Source of the DNA: Symbiodinium natans
Taxonomy: Eukaryota; Sar; Dinophyceae; Suessiales; Symbiodiniaceae
Length of the DNA: 38,500 nucleotides
Direction: 5' to 3'
Assembly: GCA_905221605.1 (NCBI GenBank)
Contig: CAJNDS010000557.1
Location: forward strand, 926,517-965,016
The translations under genes were made by a program, and so were the position numbers. Under the pieces are notes generated by a model that saw nothing but the letters and a program-made list of their open reading frames with translations, had not been told where the DNA came from and did no database searches. Positions 9,565 through 18,018 of the stretch are shown here, in pieces. The number at the start of each line of letters is the position of its first letter. Position 1 is the first letter of the stretch.

Positions 9565-9663
9565 ATGCGGCAACGGAGTGGTTACCTTGAAAGTCGGGCT
9601 TTCGTACTTTGCGATGAACAGGGCTTTGTTGCGGACACGTGCACCAAAATCCAAACAGCGTTC
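9565..9663 (+). pseudogene. Gene fragment, first copy of MRxRSxxLExRxFVL segment
   Basis: Translation from 9565 gives 33 residues containing MRQRS, RAFVLCDEQG and a final AF. A second segment at 10168-10266 matches it at about 17 of 33 residues without gaps. Conservation at the protein level across a 603-bp offset suggests both derive from coding sequence, either repeated exons or a duplicated gene fragment. The frame is open over 9523-9798. The family is not recognised. Confidence 0.4.
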
Positions 9664-9806
9664 CATGAGGTGCGAGGGTGCTTCTTAAGTATAAGTGCCT
9701 CACCTTCGAAGGTCACCTGTTTAGATTGGTCTCCGCCTCCCACAGCCTGCTTTGATGCTAGGACGGCCGCCTTCTTGCCGCCTTTTGGCTTACACTAGCG
9801 TAGTAG

Positions 9807-10127
9807 ATGATTCAAATCGTTTGGTGCGTTGCCCCCTTTCGACAAGAAGCTCTTGAAGGGGATACTCTCCAACTTACCACTCAACTTTTCCCTGCCTTAT
9901 GTGCTCTTGGGGTCTTCGCTGTCTCGCAACTTAGTCACCTACCTGTCCCTCCGTGCTGTGCCCTGGTAGATTGGCCGGTGGGCACACCGTTCACTGAATA
10001 TGCCTACAATGATCTCCAGGCTGTAAGGGCTGCGCATCCACCTGTTGGCTGGCCGTCCTGGCACCTGCAGCTCCTCAATCCAAGCGATTGGAATGACCTA
10101 CCTTGCCCTGTTTTTGGCTTCTTGTAG
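9807..10127 (+). CDS. Hypothetical frame between the paired fragments
   Basis: A 106-codon open frame lies between the two related 33-residue segments. Its texture (mixed polar and hydrophobic, few rare residues) is plausible for protein. No domain, signal peptide or homologue is recognised. It may be an exon remnant of the same locus as the flanking fragments. Confidence 0.2.
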   Translation: MIQIVWCVAPFRQEALEGDTLQLTTQLFPALCALGVFAVSQLSHLPVPPCCALVDWPVGTPFTEYAYNDLQAVRAAHPPVGWPSWHLQLLNPSDWNDLPCPVFGFL

Positions 10128-10167
10128 CTGGCCTGTGTCCCTGTTGATGGTCAAATGCGTGCAAGCG

Positions 10168-10266
10168 ATGAGGGAACGCAGTGAGCACCTCGAGTGTCGA
10201 TCTTTTGTCCTGGCCGACTCACAAGGGGCAGTTGCGAGTCCTGCGTCGGCAGTACTCCGAGCTTTT
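10168..10266 (+). pseudogene. Gene fragment, second copy of MRxRSxxLExRxFVL segment
   Basis: The 33 residues beginning MRERS share M, R, RS, LE, R, FVL, D, QG, VA and AF positions with the segment at 9565-9663. The open frame extends a little on both sides (10045-10302). It supports an internal duplication in a coding locus that no longer reads as one gene. Confidence 0.4.
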
Positions 10267-10553
10267 GCTCCGAATGCAAACATACTCCTGAAAATGCAGT
10301 AGGGACCCCCCTCTTCACTGATGCTTGGCATTGGAAGCATGAGGGTCTCGTTCTCCAGTTACACACTACTTTCGCGGTTTTGCATTCTAGGAAATGTGTT
10401 GGCGGGACTTTTTCATGGTGCTGTGCAGTGCTGGCTCAGGTCAACTCTGTAGATCCGAGGTAGTCCACCGCCTTCCCCTCAGGAAGGCATCACTAACATG
10501 GTTGAGGCATCCAGCCCTCAAATCCATATGGAACGTCTTGCTCCGCTGCTTGT
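10267..10553. other. Spacer before the retrotransposon
   Basis: No gene is seen. This is the left flank of the insertion. Its continuation on the other side of the element begins at 19453. Confidence 0.4.
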
Positions 10554-10558
10554 GATTG
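10554..10558 (+). repeat. Target site duplication GATTG, left copy
   Basis: GATTG lies directly outside the left LTR and is repeated exactly at 19448-19452 outside the right LTR. A 5-bp duplication is the usual footprint of a Ty1/copia integrase. Confidence 0.9.
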
Positions 10559-10694
10559 TGCTAAACTTCAAGTCGCTCTTTTTCCTTGAACCAGGAAAAG
10601 GCGCTGTCGGTAAAATATGAGTCACAAATCCACACATGCTCATCAACCCTTTGGGTTGGTGGGTGGGGTTCCCAGGTAGTAGAAAAACTTTACA
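10559..10694 (-). repeat. 3' LTR (left end on plus strand), 136 bp
   Basis: It begins TG and ends CA and matches the copy at 19312-19447 at 133 of 136 positions. The three differences are single substitutions. It contains a CAACCC-TTT-GGGTTG hairpin at 10644-10658 and a TGACTCA word on the coding strand. At 136 bp it is short for a copia LTR. Confidence 0.95.
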
Positions 10695-10703
10695 CCCCGC
10701 CTT
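10695..10703 (-). promoter_or_regulatory. Candidate polypurine tract
   Basis: Read on the coding strand, AAGGCGGGG abuts the 3' LTR, where second-strand DNA synthesis is primed. It is short and contains one C. Confidence 0.5.
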
Positions 10704-10944
10704 GATGTTGTGCGAACTGTAAGCTCAACATCACTCTACAGTAACGGGTTTGTAGAAACTGTACAGGTATGTCGTTGGGCTCATCTGGTATTGTGCGATG
10801 GCCTCGTTGTGCTCTCCCTATTGGAGTCCTTGCACTCGGTGAAAACTGTTCCCACTGCTTCCTCGTGGGTAACACTTCGCTCAGGTAAGCTTGTACTCGT
10901 TGTAGCTCACACTGTACGGAAAAGTGAAACATTCCATCATTCAC

Positions 10945-11520
10945 TCACATGGTCCCGGGCCTGCAATTGCCACAAGGACGGTAGTGCAATCTCGCATGCA
11001 CTGCTGCACTGTAAGTGAATCTCTCTGACCTTTGCACATCTGCACATGTAGGTCGGTGGTACCTCTTGCCATGAGGCGTGTACACATACTGGGGTTGTGC
11101 TCGTAGCTGTTCGTCCACATCCTGTGCCATAGGAATGATATTAACCATTCCCCATTCTTGAAATCGCCTTGCAAGCTCTTCGTCATTCACATGGATTTGG
11201 CTTGCTGGTACTGTACTGATTCCAGGCATCCCATTACCACTGCCTGTCGCTGAATCCTCTGGTGCATCACGGAAATACATATTGACTGCCCTTGCTGTAC
11301 GTTGAACATCATCCTCATCGGGCGGACAATACTTTTGCACAAATCTTCGAATAGTGAATTCCTCCTGCGGTTCCTGTGGTCCTTCTTCCTGCGGTTCCTG
11401 TGGTCCTTCTTCCTGCGGTTCCTGTGGTCCTTCTTCCTGCGGTTCCTGTGGTCCTTCTTCCTGCGGTTCCTGTGGTCCTTCTTCCTGTGGTTCCTGTGGT
11501 CCTTCGGTTCCTGTGGTCCT
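10945..11520 (-). CDS. Distal part of polyprotein tail, Pro/Glu/Gln repeats plus His/Cys motif
   Basis: This frame starts within the 24-bp repeats and ends at 10945, 250 bp before the 3' LTR. The repeats encode tandem QEPQEEGP. About 100 further residues follow, ending in a compact motif: YVYTPHGKRYHRPTC, then about 23 residues, then RPCGNCRP. The spaced H, C and CxxC (codons near 11058, 11046 and 10974-10965) suggest a small zinc-binding domain similar to Ada-like metal-binding motifs; this is an inference. The frame is the same as gag-pol but lies beyond its stop at 11884. It joins the membrane-segment frame through a short repeat unit near 11501-11517. Confidence 0.55.
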   Translation of the reverse strand, partial: RTTGTEGPQEPQEEGPQEPQEEGPQEPQEEGPQEPQEEGPQEPQEEGPQEPQEEFTIRRFVQKYCPPDEDDVQRTARAVNMYFRDAPEDSATGSGNGMPGISTVPASQIHVNDEELARRFQEWGMVNIIPMAQDVDEQLRAQPQYVYTPHGKRYHRPTCADVQRSERFTYSAAVHARLHYRPCGNCRPGTM

Positions 11521-12225
11521 TCTTCCTGTGGTTCCTGTGGTCCTTCTTCCTGTGGTTCCTGTCGTCCTTCGTTCACCTTCTGCTCGACCATGTAGAACAA
11601 GAGTAAAGCGAAAATTCCTCCTAGTAGCACACTGAAAAGAATAATCCATCCACTCACTTCCTTCACATAGATGAAAACAAATTCTCGTTCTTCTCGTTCT
11701 CGTCCTCCAAAATCGTCTGGCTGTCCTGCAATCTGAGAAATCATATTCACCATCATTGTCAAGTACATCGCTCTAGCCGTCTTGCTTCCTCGCTCATTCA
11801 ACAAAGTTGCACGTAGTGCTCGAACTTGGCTTCGGCAAACTTCACCTGCCACATGTTCCATTGCTTCTTCTTTCCCATAACGCTCATGACTTTCTCCATT
11901 CCACACCATGGCTCCAATATGGTACATGAGAAATCTCCTTCGAGATACTCCTAAGCGTTTTGTATTCAAGTCGGCAATGTTTAATTTGGTAGGCACTGGC
12001 TTTGCTTTGAAGCTGTTGTTCTTCACCCCTCGCTGAAGCCATAATACTCTCAGATCGATATGTTTGAGTCCTCCGACTCCTGTTCGCATCATCCATTGTC
12101 TTCCCGCACTTGAATCCATCCGGATCTCCACGAGTAACTTTCCTGCAAGAAACATCCACAACTTCTTCAGTAACATCGCTTCTGATGCTCCTCCTGAGCA
12201 TGCTAGCACTTCGGACTCTGCCGAC
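11187..12225 (-). CDS. Distal RNase H and membrane segment of the copia polyprotein (frame-shifted)
   Basis: This frame picks up where RNase H motifs leave the main gag-pol frame. It carries the second acidic motif (SAESE), the third (MDSSAG, near 12116) and the end of RNase H (KHIDLR, NIADLNTKRL). About 100 residues further on comes a single hydrophobic segment, WIILFSVLLGGIFALLLFYM, near 11651-11583, then QEPQEEGP repeats. A copia polyprotein normally ends soon after RNase H, so the membrane segment and tail are extra. The frame fades into basic HRNRRKKD repeats after the 7-bp-short repeat unit, which marks the shift to the 10945-11520 frame. Confidence 0.7.
11365..11575 (-). repeat. 24-bp tandem repeat, about nine units
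   Basis: On the plus strand the unit is close to TCTTCCTGCGGTTCCTGTGG plus TCCT. Units nearest 11365 carry CTGCGG, later ones CTGTGG. One unit near 11501-11517 is 17 bp long, lacking 7 bp, which changes the reading frame of the encoded QEPQEEGP repeat. Confidence 0.93.
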
Positions 12226-15200
12226 TGATGATGTAGACCATCTCGCTTCACGGTCTGATGCCCAATCTGCATCCGTGAATACTTCCATACTGTGTGTTCC
12301 TTTCTTTTCTTCGTCTTCTTCTTCTTGCTCTTCTCTTTGATAGATCGCATCCATCATCTTGTTTCCAACCTTTGTGTACTTCAGTAGGAATCCCAGTTGC
12401 TCTGTTCCTTGCACATAGAGCAAAGCTTGTTTCAAACAGGTTAACGCTTGTTCCGTTGGCTTCGACATCTTACTTGCCAAACACTTCGTCACATGCTGTA
12501 AATCCCATCGGTCTTGGGAAATGTACAACAGTGTTCCCAACGCTGAACGAAACTTCTTGCACTCCAGTTCTTTGGAATTGTCCACTGTTCCAATCAGCTG
12601 GTGCTCTGGGGTTTGTCTTGGCTTTCGGTTCCCCAGCTTGTAGAGTCCTCTAAGCTTCTCGTAGTGCTTCTTCGACACTGTCACCAAAATTCCTTCTTCA
12701 AGGAACTCATAGGTCCTCTTCAGGTAATGAAGCTGTTCTCCCGATCCCCGGTGGGATGGGAACGGTCCCTCAACTGTGAGCTTGAAAAACTTCTCTAGCT
12801 CGCATATCAGCCATCTTCCTTCGCCTTTTGCACCTGCAACTAGCTCGTCGTCGACATGAATCGACACTGCAATCTTCTTCACTCGGTGCTTCAAGATTGA
12901 GGGTATCCCAACAAATTGCTCAAATCCCAAACGCTTCAAAATCTCAACCAAATGGGTAAACCATTGTTCTGCCGCTGATCTTTGCCCTGGCAGACACTTC
13001 TCCACTTTCCATACATGGTCTTCATCCAAACCAAGTAGTGTTCGAATCCACGGTGAGATATCAGCATACATCAGAGCTTTCTGCTTGACTTGCAAGAATG
13101 CGTCACGAATGTCAAGAACTGTAAGCTCCCAATTGTAGATGAGATGAAAAAGAAACATCATTCGCACTGCTGCGTGTCCTGACGTAGGACTAAAAGTCTC
13201 CTCCGTGCTCTGGGCTCCCGCACGGAATTCCCGACACACAATTCTGCATCTACGCTTCCAAACTCCATCTCTCTTTCTCCAATCGAAAACTGTCCTTAGT
13301 GTCAGAAACTTACCTTCCTCTGAACACTCTTCCTTCTTGATCGTCTTCACAACCTTCATGTTGGCGAGTTTGTCAAGTTCAGCTTTTCCTGCCTCTGCAT
13401 CCAATCTTTCAAGTTCCTCTTCGCTGACTTTCGGTGGTCGATCCTCATCTTCTTCTTCTCCTTCACTATCCGCTTCATATTCCTCTTCGCATTCCTTCCA
13501 GACTCTTTCTTCCCAAAGGTCATCTTCAAGATATCCTGTTTCGTCTTCCTGTTCTTCTACCTGTCCGGCGTACAACGGTGGAAATAGACTTCCTTTCGGA
13601 CTTCCAGGATCAGCACTTGTAGGTGAACTTTCCGCAGTCTTTTGTTGCTTCGTTGGTGGCTCCTCAGCATCTGCTGTTTTACTAGCTTTCGCAGGTTCCT
13701 CTCTTCCTTCTCCTTCAGTTTCTCTCTTTTCACTGCTCAGCAATAGATCACTGATTGTGTCATGCTTTGAACTTTCCACATCAGATCCTGCTTCATCTCC
13801 TGCTGGCTCTGGCTCATTTTCTCCTCCTTCTTTCTCTTTGCCTGGTTCTTCCATGATTCTCGGTAACGGTGCCGCATGCGCGGTGTGCCCTAGCCTTGGG
13901 GCTTTCTTCGTCCAAGGAGAACCCTGAAGTTGAAGGGTCTCACGTGCGCGCCACGCTGGTTGTGTGCGCCGCACAGATCTTGACGTAAAGATCCCATCTT
14001 TTGATGTAATCACGTCCATGTCCCGGTCGTCCTTTCCAACCCATATTCCTCCTGTCCACAAGGATCGATTCTTCACTCCTCCAGGCTTGGCCAGACCAAA
14101 CACATACTCTCCGAAGGGTAAAATCTGCCCTTGGTATGGTCTCCCGTAGACCAATTGGAAAGCTGTACTCTGCGTCCCTGAGTGTAGGTGGTACCTGTTG
14201 AACAACCATGCTGCGTGGTGAATTGCCCACGCTCGTAAAGCATGATCTTCAGGAATCTTTTCCCCAATCCGATCCTCGACCATTTCAATCATCGTGAGGC
14301 TTTGTCTCCTGAGGTTCTGAATGTGGCGTTCCACTCTCGCTGTTCTTCCTTTGTGGTAGGGCTTGTTTGGATACTTTCCAGCCTTGTAGCCTAACTTTTG
14401 TCGTATTGCTACAATCAAATCCAGTAAGGCTGTTGTCGCTGGCTCCACATCAATCGCAAACAGAACTTCTTCGGAAATGTAGTTCATCTCGAGAGAAAAC
14501 TTCACCACTTTCTCGGCCAACTTCTTCGTCGGTGCTTTCCCCGGCACTGGAATCGCCCACGAAAATCGAGTCCATGAATCAAGAATGATCAGACTCACAC
14601 TGCTCTGACCCATGTACATGAAGTCCATCTGGATCACTGGTTTTCCTGGGTCTTCATACTTTGCTTCACTGCTTTGTGGGGTATGGTCCTGTTTCGACTT
14701 TGCTGCTGCACAGAAATCACACCATGGTTGCATTGGCATGTGGGTTGCCATATGCTCTTCAATCTCTGCTTCTGTCGGTTCGGGCACTCCGGGTCTTGTT
14801 CTTGCTTTGGGCCTTTGCTTCCTCAGCCTGTCTGCAACTTCTTCTGCGTCCTCATCTCTGTCTTCGGTGAGGTAGTTGCACAGTCTCCTGAACATCTTCA
14901 CCTTTGACCCTGAGACGCTCAAACCCAAATACCGACAACCTTCTCGCAGCTTCTCAAACTCACTCGTTGCTGTGAGTGACTCTCCATTCACCACAATAAT
15001 ACTTCCCATGTCGAGTTCCAACTCTTGGTGTCCTCCTGCCTTTCCTTGCTGCTTCACAACTCCTTTCGGCACTGGCACCTGCAACTCTTCTGGAGCTCCT
15101 CTTTCTCTTCCAAACCATTCTGGCTCCTCTTCCATCTTCTTTTCTTCCTCCTTCGGTGCTTCTTCTGGTGCTACCTCTTCTACCAAGCACTTGTCCAGAT

Positions 15201-18018
15201 ACTCTGGTGTCCTGTGCAAGAATGTGAGAATTTCTGATCGAAAAAGCAATCCCGGTATTCGATCTTCCAAGTCGGATTTTCGCTCGAGCAATTCCGTTGC
15301 TTCAATCACTTCCCATTCGTTGCCCACCTTCACGATGGTGGTCCTGTACTTCCAAGTACCTGTCGGCGGCTTCACAAACTCAAGTCCAAAATGGCGATGG
15401 ACTGGCGTTCCATTCGGTAGAAGGCTCCAATCCTTCTCTGGGACTTTACCAAAGTCATAGGCCAAAGTCACCTTGACTGCCCTGACTTGCTCGACTCCTC
15501 TAACTTCCGCTGTCAATCTCAAGCTATTCCTCTGGTATTCCACAGGCACCCGTGCCTTACCATCGGGAGATACAAGTTCCCCCGCCTGGGTTTCTTCTCC
15601 CCAGGTCTCGCCCCCCTGGCGCTGTTTGCATCCCACTGACACAAACTTCCATCCATTTTTGAGTAGCCTTCCTAAAGACAGCAAGATGTTATTGGTGTCC
15701 GACAACACAAAGTCCTCAGTCACACTGCAGCTACTGAACTGCAAAACTGCTCGCCGCATACCTTCAACTCGCATCGCACCCCCTTGTGCGTCTTGCAACC
15801 TCAGAGAGGTTGGGGTCGAAACTTCGACGCCTGCATCCGACAATCTTCGTGGTAACAAACTCACATCTGCTCCTGAATCCAAGATCACCACATGTTGCTT
15901 TGTGTCCAACTGGACCATTCGCACATTGAGAGGTTCCGATCCTCCCTGACTCAGAGGTTCCAATCCTCCTTGATTCAGAGGTTCCAATCCTCCTGGAGGT
16001 CCCAATCCTCCTTGAACTCTTTCCAAGCTGTTTTCATACCATTGATACAGCTCATCACTCTCATGATCTTGTTTGTTCTCACTCTCATCCCCGATGTAGT
16101 AGCACTCTGGTCCTTGCACCTCTATCCTTCTGGTGAACCAATCACCTTCTTCTTCTGAAACTTCGCTAAGCTCATAGTGCTCTGTGCCGTCAGGTGGTGT
16201 GTTCGCAATGTGATGGAAATCAATGTTCCTCACTCTCCTTATCCTGTATTGGCTCGCACTCTGCGACGGAGTAACAGACTCGACTGTCGAGTGGGGTACC
16301 TCGGTGCTGGCCTCGCTCGCCTGCACTTCTCGAACATTGCGGTTTGGACACTCGTTTCCCCAATGTCCTCGCTGCTTGCAGAATCGGCAAACATCTCTGT
16401 CCAACTTCTTTCCTCCACCTTTCTTTCCTCCTTTGCCATGCTTTCCACCTTTCTTTCCGCCTTTCTTTCCTCCTTTGTGGAAACCTTTGCCTCGTCCTTT
16501 CTTTCCTCCTTTGTAGCTTCCTTCTCGTCCACCTTTTCTCCATTGGCGAAATCCTGCTCCAAAGCTTGACCACGAGTAGGATCCTTTTCCTCCTTTGTTT
16601 CCTTTGTTGCCTTTGTTTCCTTTTCCTCCTCCTTTCTCGTACACTGCATCCACTTCCATTGGTGCTGGTCCTTGATCTGCATTCGAACTGCTCGCTGTGT
16701 TCTGCAAGGTCTTTTGCTTCAACACCGTCTGGTAATCCCAAGTTTTGCTGCTTTGCTCGTATGAAAGAATCGCTTGCTTCACTGACATGTAGTTTGTTCC
16801 TTCGGGCATTGTCAAAGTAAGGTGGTCTCGAATCGCCCTCGGTGAACATCGAAGCAAAACTCCCATCAACAAATCTCGATCGTAGGTCTTTCCTGAAGCG
16901 ATCTCGTACTCCCGAACAAGGTTTTCCAGTGAACCAATCTGCTCCACCATGCTCTTGCCCCCATCGAAGTTGGGAAACATCCCAATCGCTTGACTGAGGG
17001 TTAGAGCTCGTTGTTTGGTGGCTGGTTGGTATTCCCAAAGCAAACTTTGATAGAGACGATACCCACATCGCTCCCTGCTCCAATTTCGAGACAGTTGCGT
17101 TGCTGCTCCCCGCATATACGAAGTCAGTATGTGGTAAAGCTTTGTCGAAAGTTCTCTCTCCACTGTAGTGAGAGTCGAAACATCGATCGGCGTTGCTCCC
17201 AGACTTTCAATCATACTTAGAGCTTCTGAGTACTGCGAATCGGCAAAACCTAGCCAATTCAGAAACTGATGTTTCCAGGTTGTAAAATCCGGTGGATGCT
17301 CTCCCGAGGCTTGTGGGTTCCAAACATCTGGTGCCTTGATCGCCTTTGTCGCACTTTCAATCCTTCGGTTCAGATCATCCGAACTGCTTGCTTGTTGCTC
17401 CAACCTTTGTAGCGCACTCATTCCAACTTGGGTCGCCCTTGTCAATGCAGTCAGAATTTCAGAAAGTTCTGTGGGTTGTTGGGGTGGTCCATTCTGCTGC
17501 ATCCCTTGCACTGCAGAAAACTGTAACACGACAAGCACACACAGCATCGCTCCTCTCTGTTGTTTTCTCACACAAGCACACGAACGCAAGTGATCTCTCC
17601 GTGCCCCTCTGCTCAAGCGCCTCCGAAAACATGAATGTTGCAATCTCCACAAACATGACTGACGACATGACTGCAAGTGCACTGTCGCTTGCAAACATCC
17701 AATGCACAACATGATCGCACCTGATACTCCAAGCATAAGCATCATTGCCATTGCTCCATTGTAATCGAATTGCATAGTCTTGGGGTCGTAGAGGTTCTTT
17801 GCTCCTGGAATACTGGTCCAAATCCACATCACCAATGGATCTCTTGTTCCATTCATAGTCTTGTCGGAGTAGAGGCTCTTGTTTGTACATAGGCCATAGG
17901 CCGATCCTGGTAGTCGATTTTTCCTCCTGGTAGTCGATCTCTGTTTTCTCCTCCTGGTAGTCGATCTCTGCTTTCTCCTTCTGGTAGTCGACCTCATCGT
18001 CCTGACCAATCTCCCCAT
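11884..18018 (-). CDS. Copia gag-pol polyprotein, 2044 codons
   Basis: The domains run in order. Two hydrophobic stretches lie near residues 89-110 and 157-172. Gag follows from about 190, then a Lys/Gly-rich basic region at 461-540 and a CCHC zinc knuckle at 544-557 (CRFCKQRGHWGNEC). The aspartic protease motif DSGADVSLLP is at 714-723, and a SAP-like motif lies at about 1019-1050. Integrase has its H1089, H1093, C1100, C1103 zinc site and a catalytic core with D1132, D1190 and E1230. Reverse transcriptase covers about 1572-1880, with the first catalytic Asp in LTVLDIRDAF and the active site HVDD at 1721-1724. RNase H begins with TDADW at 1915-1919. After about residue 1930 the frame no longer encodes RNase H, because a deletion shifts it, and about 110 out-of-frame residues run to the stop. 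A stop codon immediately precedes the Met used as start, so initiation or frameshifting from the upstream frame is unresolved. Confidence 0.93.
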   Translation of the reverse strand: MGRLVRTMRSTTRRRKQRSTTRRRKQRSTTRRKNRLPGSAYGLCTNKSLYSDKTMNGTRDPLVMWIWTSIPGAKNLYDPKTMQFDYNGAMAMMLMLGVSGAIMLCIGCLQATVHLQSCRQSCLWRLQHSCFRRRLSRGARRDHLRSCACVRKQQRGAMLCVLVVLQFSAVQGMQQNGPPQQPTELSEILTALTRATQVGMSALQRLEQQASSSDDLNRRIESATKAIKAPDVWNPQASGEHPPDFTTWKHQFLNWLGFADSQYSEALSMIESLGATPIDVSTLTTVERELSTKLYHILTSYMRGAATQLSRNWSRERCGYRLYQSLLWEYQPATKQRALTLSQAIGMFPNFDGGKSMVEQIGSLENLVREYEIASGKTYDRDLLMGVLLRCSPRAIRDHLTLTMPEGTNYMSVKQAILSYEQSSKTWDYQTVLKQKTLQNTASSSNADQGPAPMEVDAVYEKGGGKGNKGNKGNKGGKGSYSWSSFGAGFRQWRKGGREGSYKGGKKGRGKGFHKGGKKGGKKGGKHGKGGKKGGGKKLDRDVCRFCKQRGHWGNECPNRNVREVQASEASTEVPHSTVESVTPSQSASQYRIRRVRNIDFHHIANTPPDGTEHYELSEVSEEEGDWFTRRIEVQGPECYYIGDESENKQDHESDELYQWYENSLERVQGGLGPPGGLEPLNQGGLEPLSQGGSEPLNVRMVQLDTKQHVVILDSGADVSLLPRRLSDAGVEVSTPTSLRLQDAQGGAMRVEGMRRAVLQFSSCSVTEDFVLSDTNNILLSLGRLLKNGWKFVSVGCKQRQGGETWGEETQAGELVSPDGKARVPVEYQRNSLRLTAEVRGVEQVRAVKVTLAYDFGKVPEKDWSLLPNGTPVHRHFGLEFVKPPTGTWKYRTTIVKVGNEWEVIEATELLERKSDLEDRIPGLLFRSEILTFLHRTPEYLDKCLVEEVAPEEAPKEEEKKMEEEPEWFGRERGAPEELQVPVPKGVVKQQGKAGGHQELELDMGSIIVVNGESLTATSEFEKLREGCRYLGLSVSGSKVKMFRRLCNYLTEDRDEDAEEVADRLRKQRPKARTRPGVPEPTEAEIEEHMATHMPMQPWCDFCAAAKSKQDHTPQSSEAKYEDPGKPVIQMDFMYMGQSSVSLIILDSWTRFSWAIPVPGKAPTKKLAEKVVKFSLEMNYISEEVLFAIDVEPATTALLDLIVAIRQKLGYKAGKYPNKPYHKGRTARVERHIQNLRRQSLTMIEMVEDRIGEKIPEDHALRAWAIHHAAWLFNRYHLHSGTQSTAFQLVYGRPYQGQILPFGEYVFGLAKPGGVKNRSLWTGGIWVGKDDRDMDVITSKDGIFTSRSVRRTQPAWRARETLQLQGSPWTKKAPRLGHTAHAAPLPRIMEEPGKEKEGGENEPEPAGDEAGSDVESSKHDTISDLLLSSEKRETEGEGREEPAKASKTADAEEPPTKQQKTAESSPTSADPGSPKGSLFPPLYAGQVEEQEDETGYLEDDLWEERVWKECEEEYEADSEGEEEDEDRPPKVSEEELERLDAEAGKAELDKLANMKVVKTIKKEECSEEGKFLTLRTVFDWRKRDGVWKRRCRIVCREFRAGAQSTEETFSPTSGHAAVRMMFLFHLIYNWELTVLDIRDAFLQVKQKALMYADISPWIRTLLGLDEDHVWKVEKCLPGQRSAAEQWFTHLVEILKRLGFEQFVGIPSILKHRVKKIAVSIHVDDELVAGAKGEGRWLICELEKFFKLTVEGPFPSHRGSGEQLHYLKRTYEFLEEGILVTVSKKHYEKLRGLYKLGNRKPRQTPEHQLIGTVDNSKELECKKFRSALGTLLYISQDRWDLQHVTKCLASKMSKPTEQALTCLKQALLYVQGTEQLGFLLKYTKVGNKMMDAIYQREEQEEEDEEKKGTHSMEVFTDADWASDREARWSTSSVGRVRSASMLRRSIRSDVTEEVVDVSCRKVTRGDPDGFKCGKTMDDANRSRRTQTYRSESIMASARGEEQQLQSKASAYQIKHCRLEYKTLRSISKEISHVPYWSHGVEWRKS
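17905..17990 (-). repeat. 27-bp tandem repeat, about three units
   Basis: Three in-phase copies of a 27-bp unit containing GACTACCAGGAGGAGAAAAC on the coding strand. They lie just inside the start of the gag-pol frame. There they encode basic STTRRRKQR, while an overlapping frame encodes acidic EIDYQEEKT. Confidence 0.75.

Noticed and set aside
11365-11575. CRISPR-like direct repeats
   Set aside because: The 24-bp units are contiguous with no spacers and lie within a coding frame of a eukaryotic retroelement.
11302-11635. Plus-strand frames encoding SCGSCGP or FLRFLWS repeats
   Set aside because: They are antisense readings of the 24-bp repeat in the copia tail.
13205-13927. A 240-codon serine-rich frame antisense to gag-pol
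   Set aside because: It is the complement of acidic and lysine-rich linker codons of the polyprotein and has no independent support.
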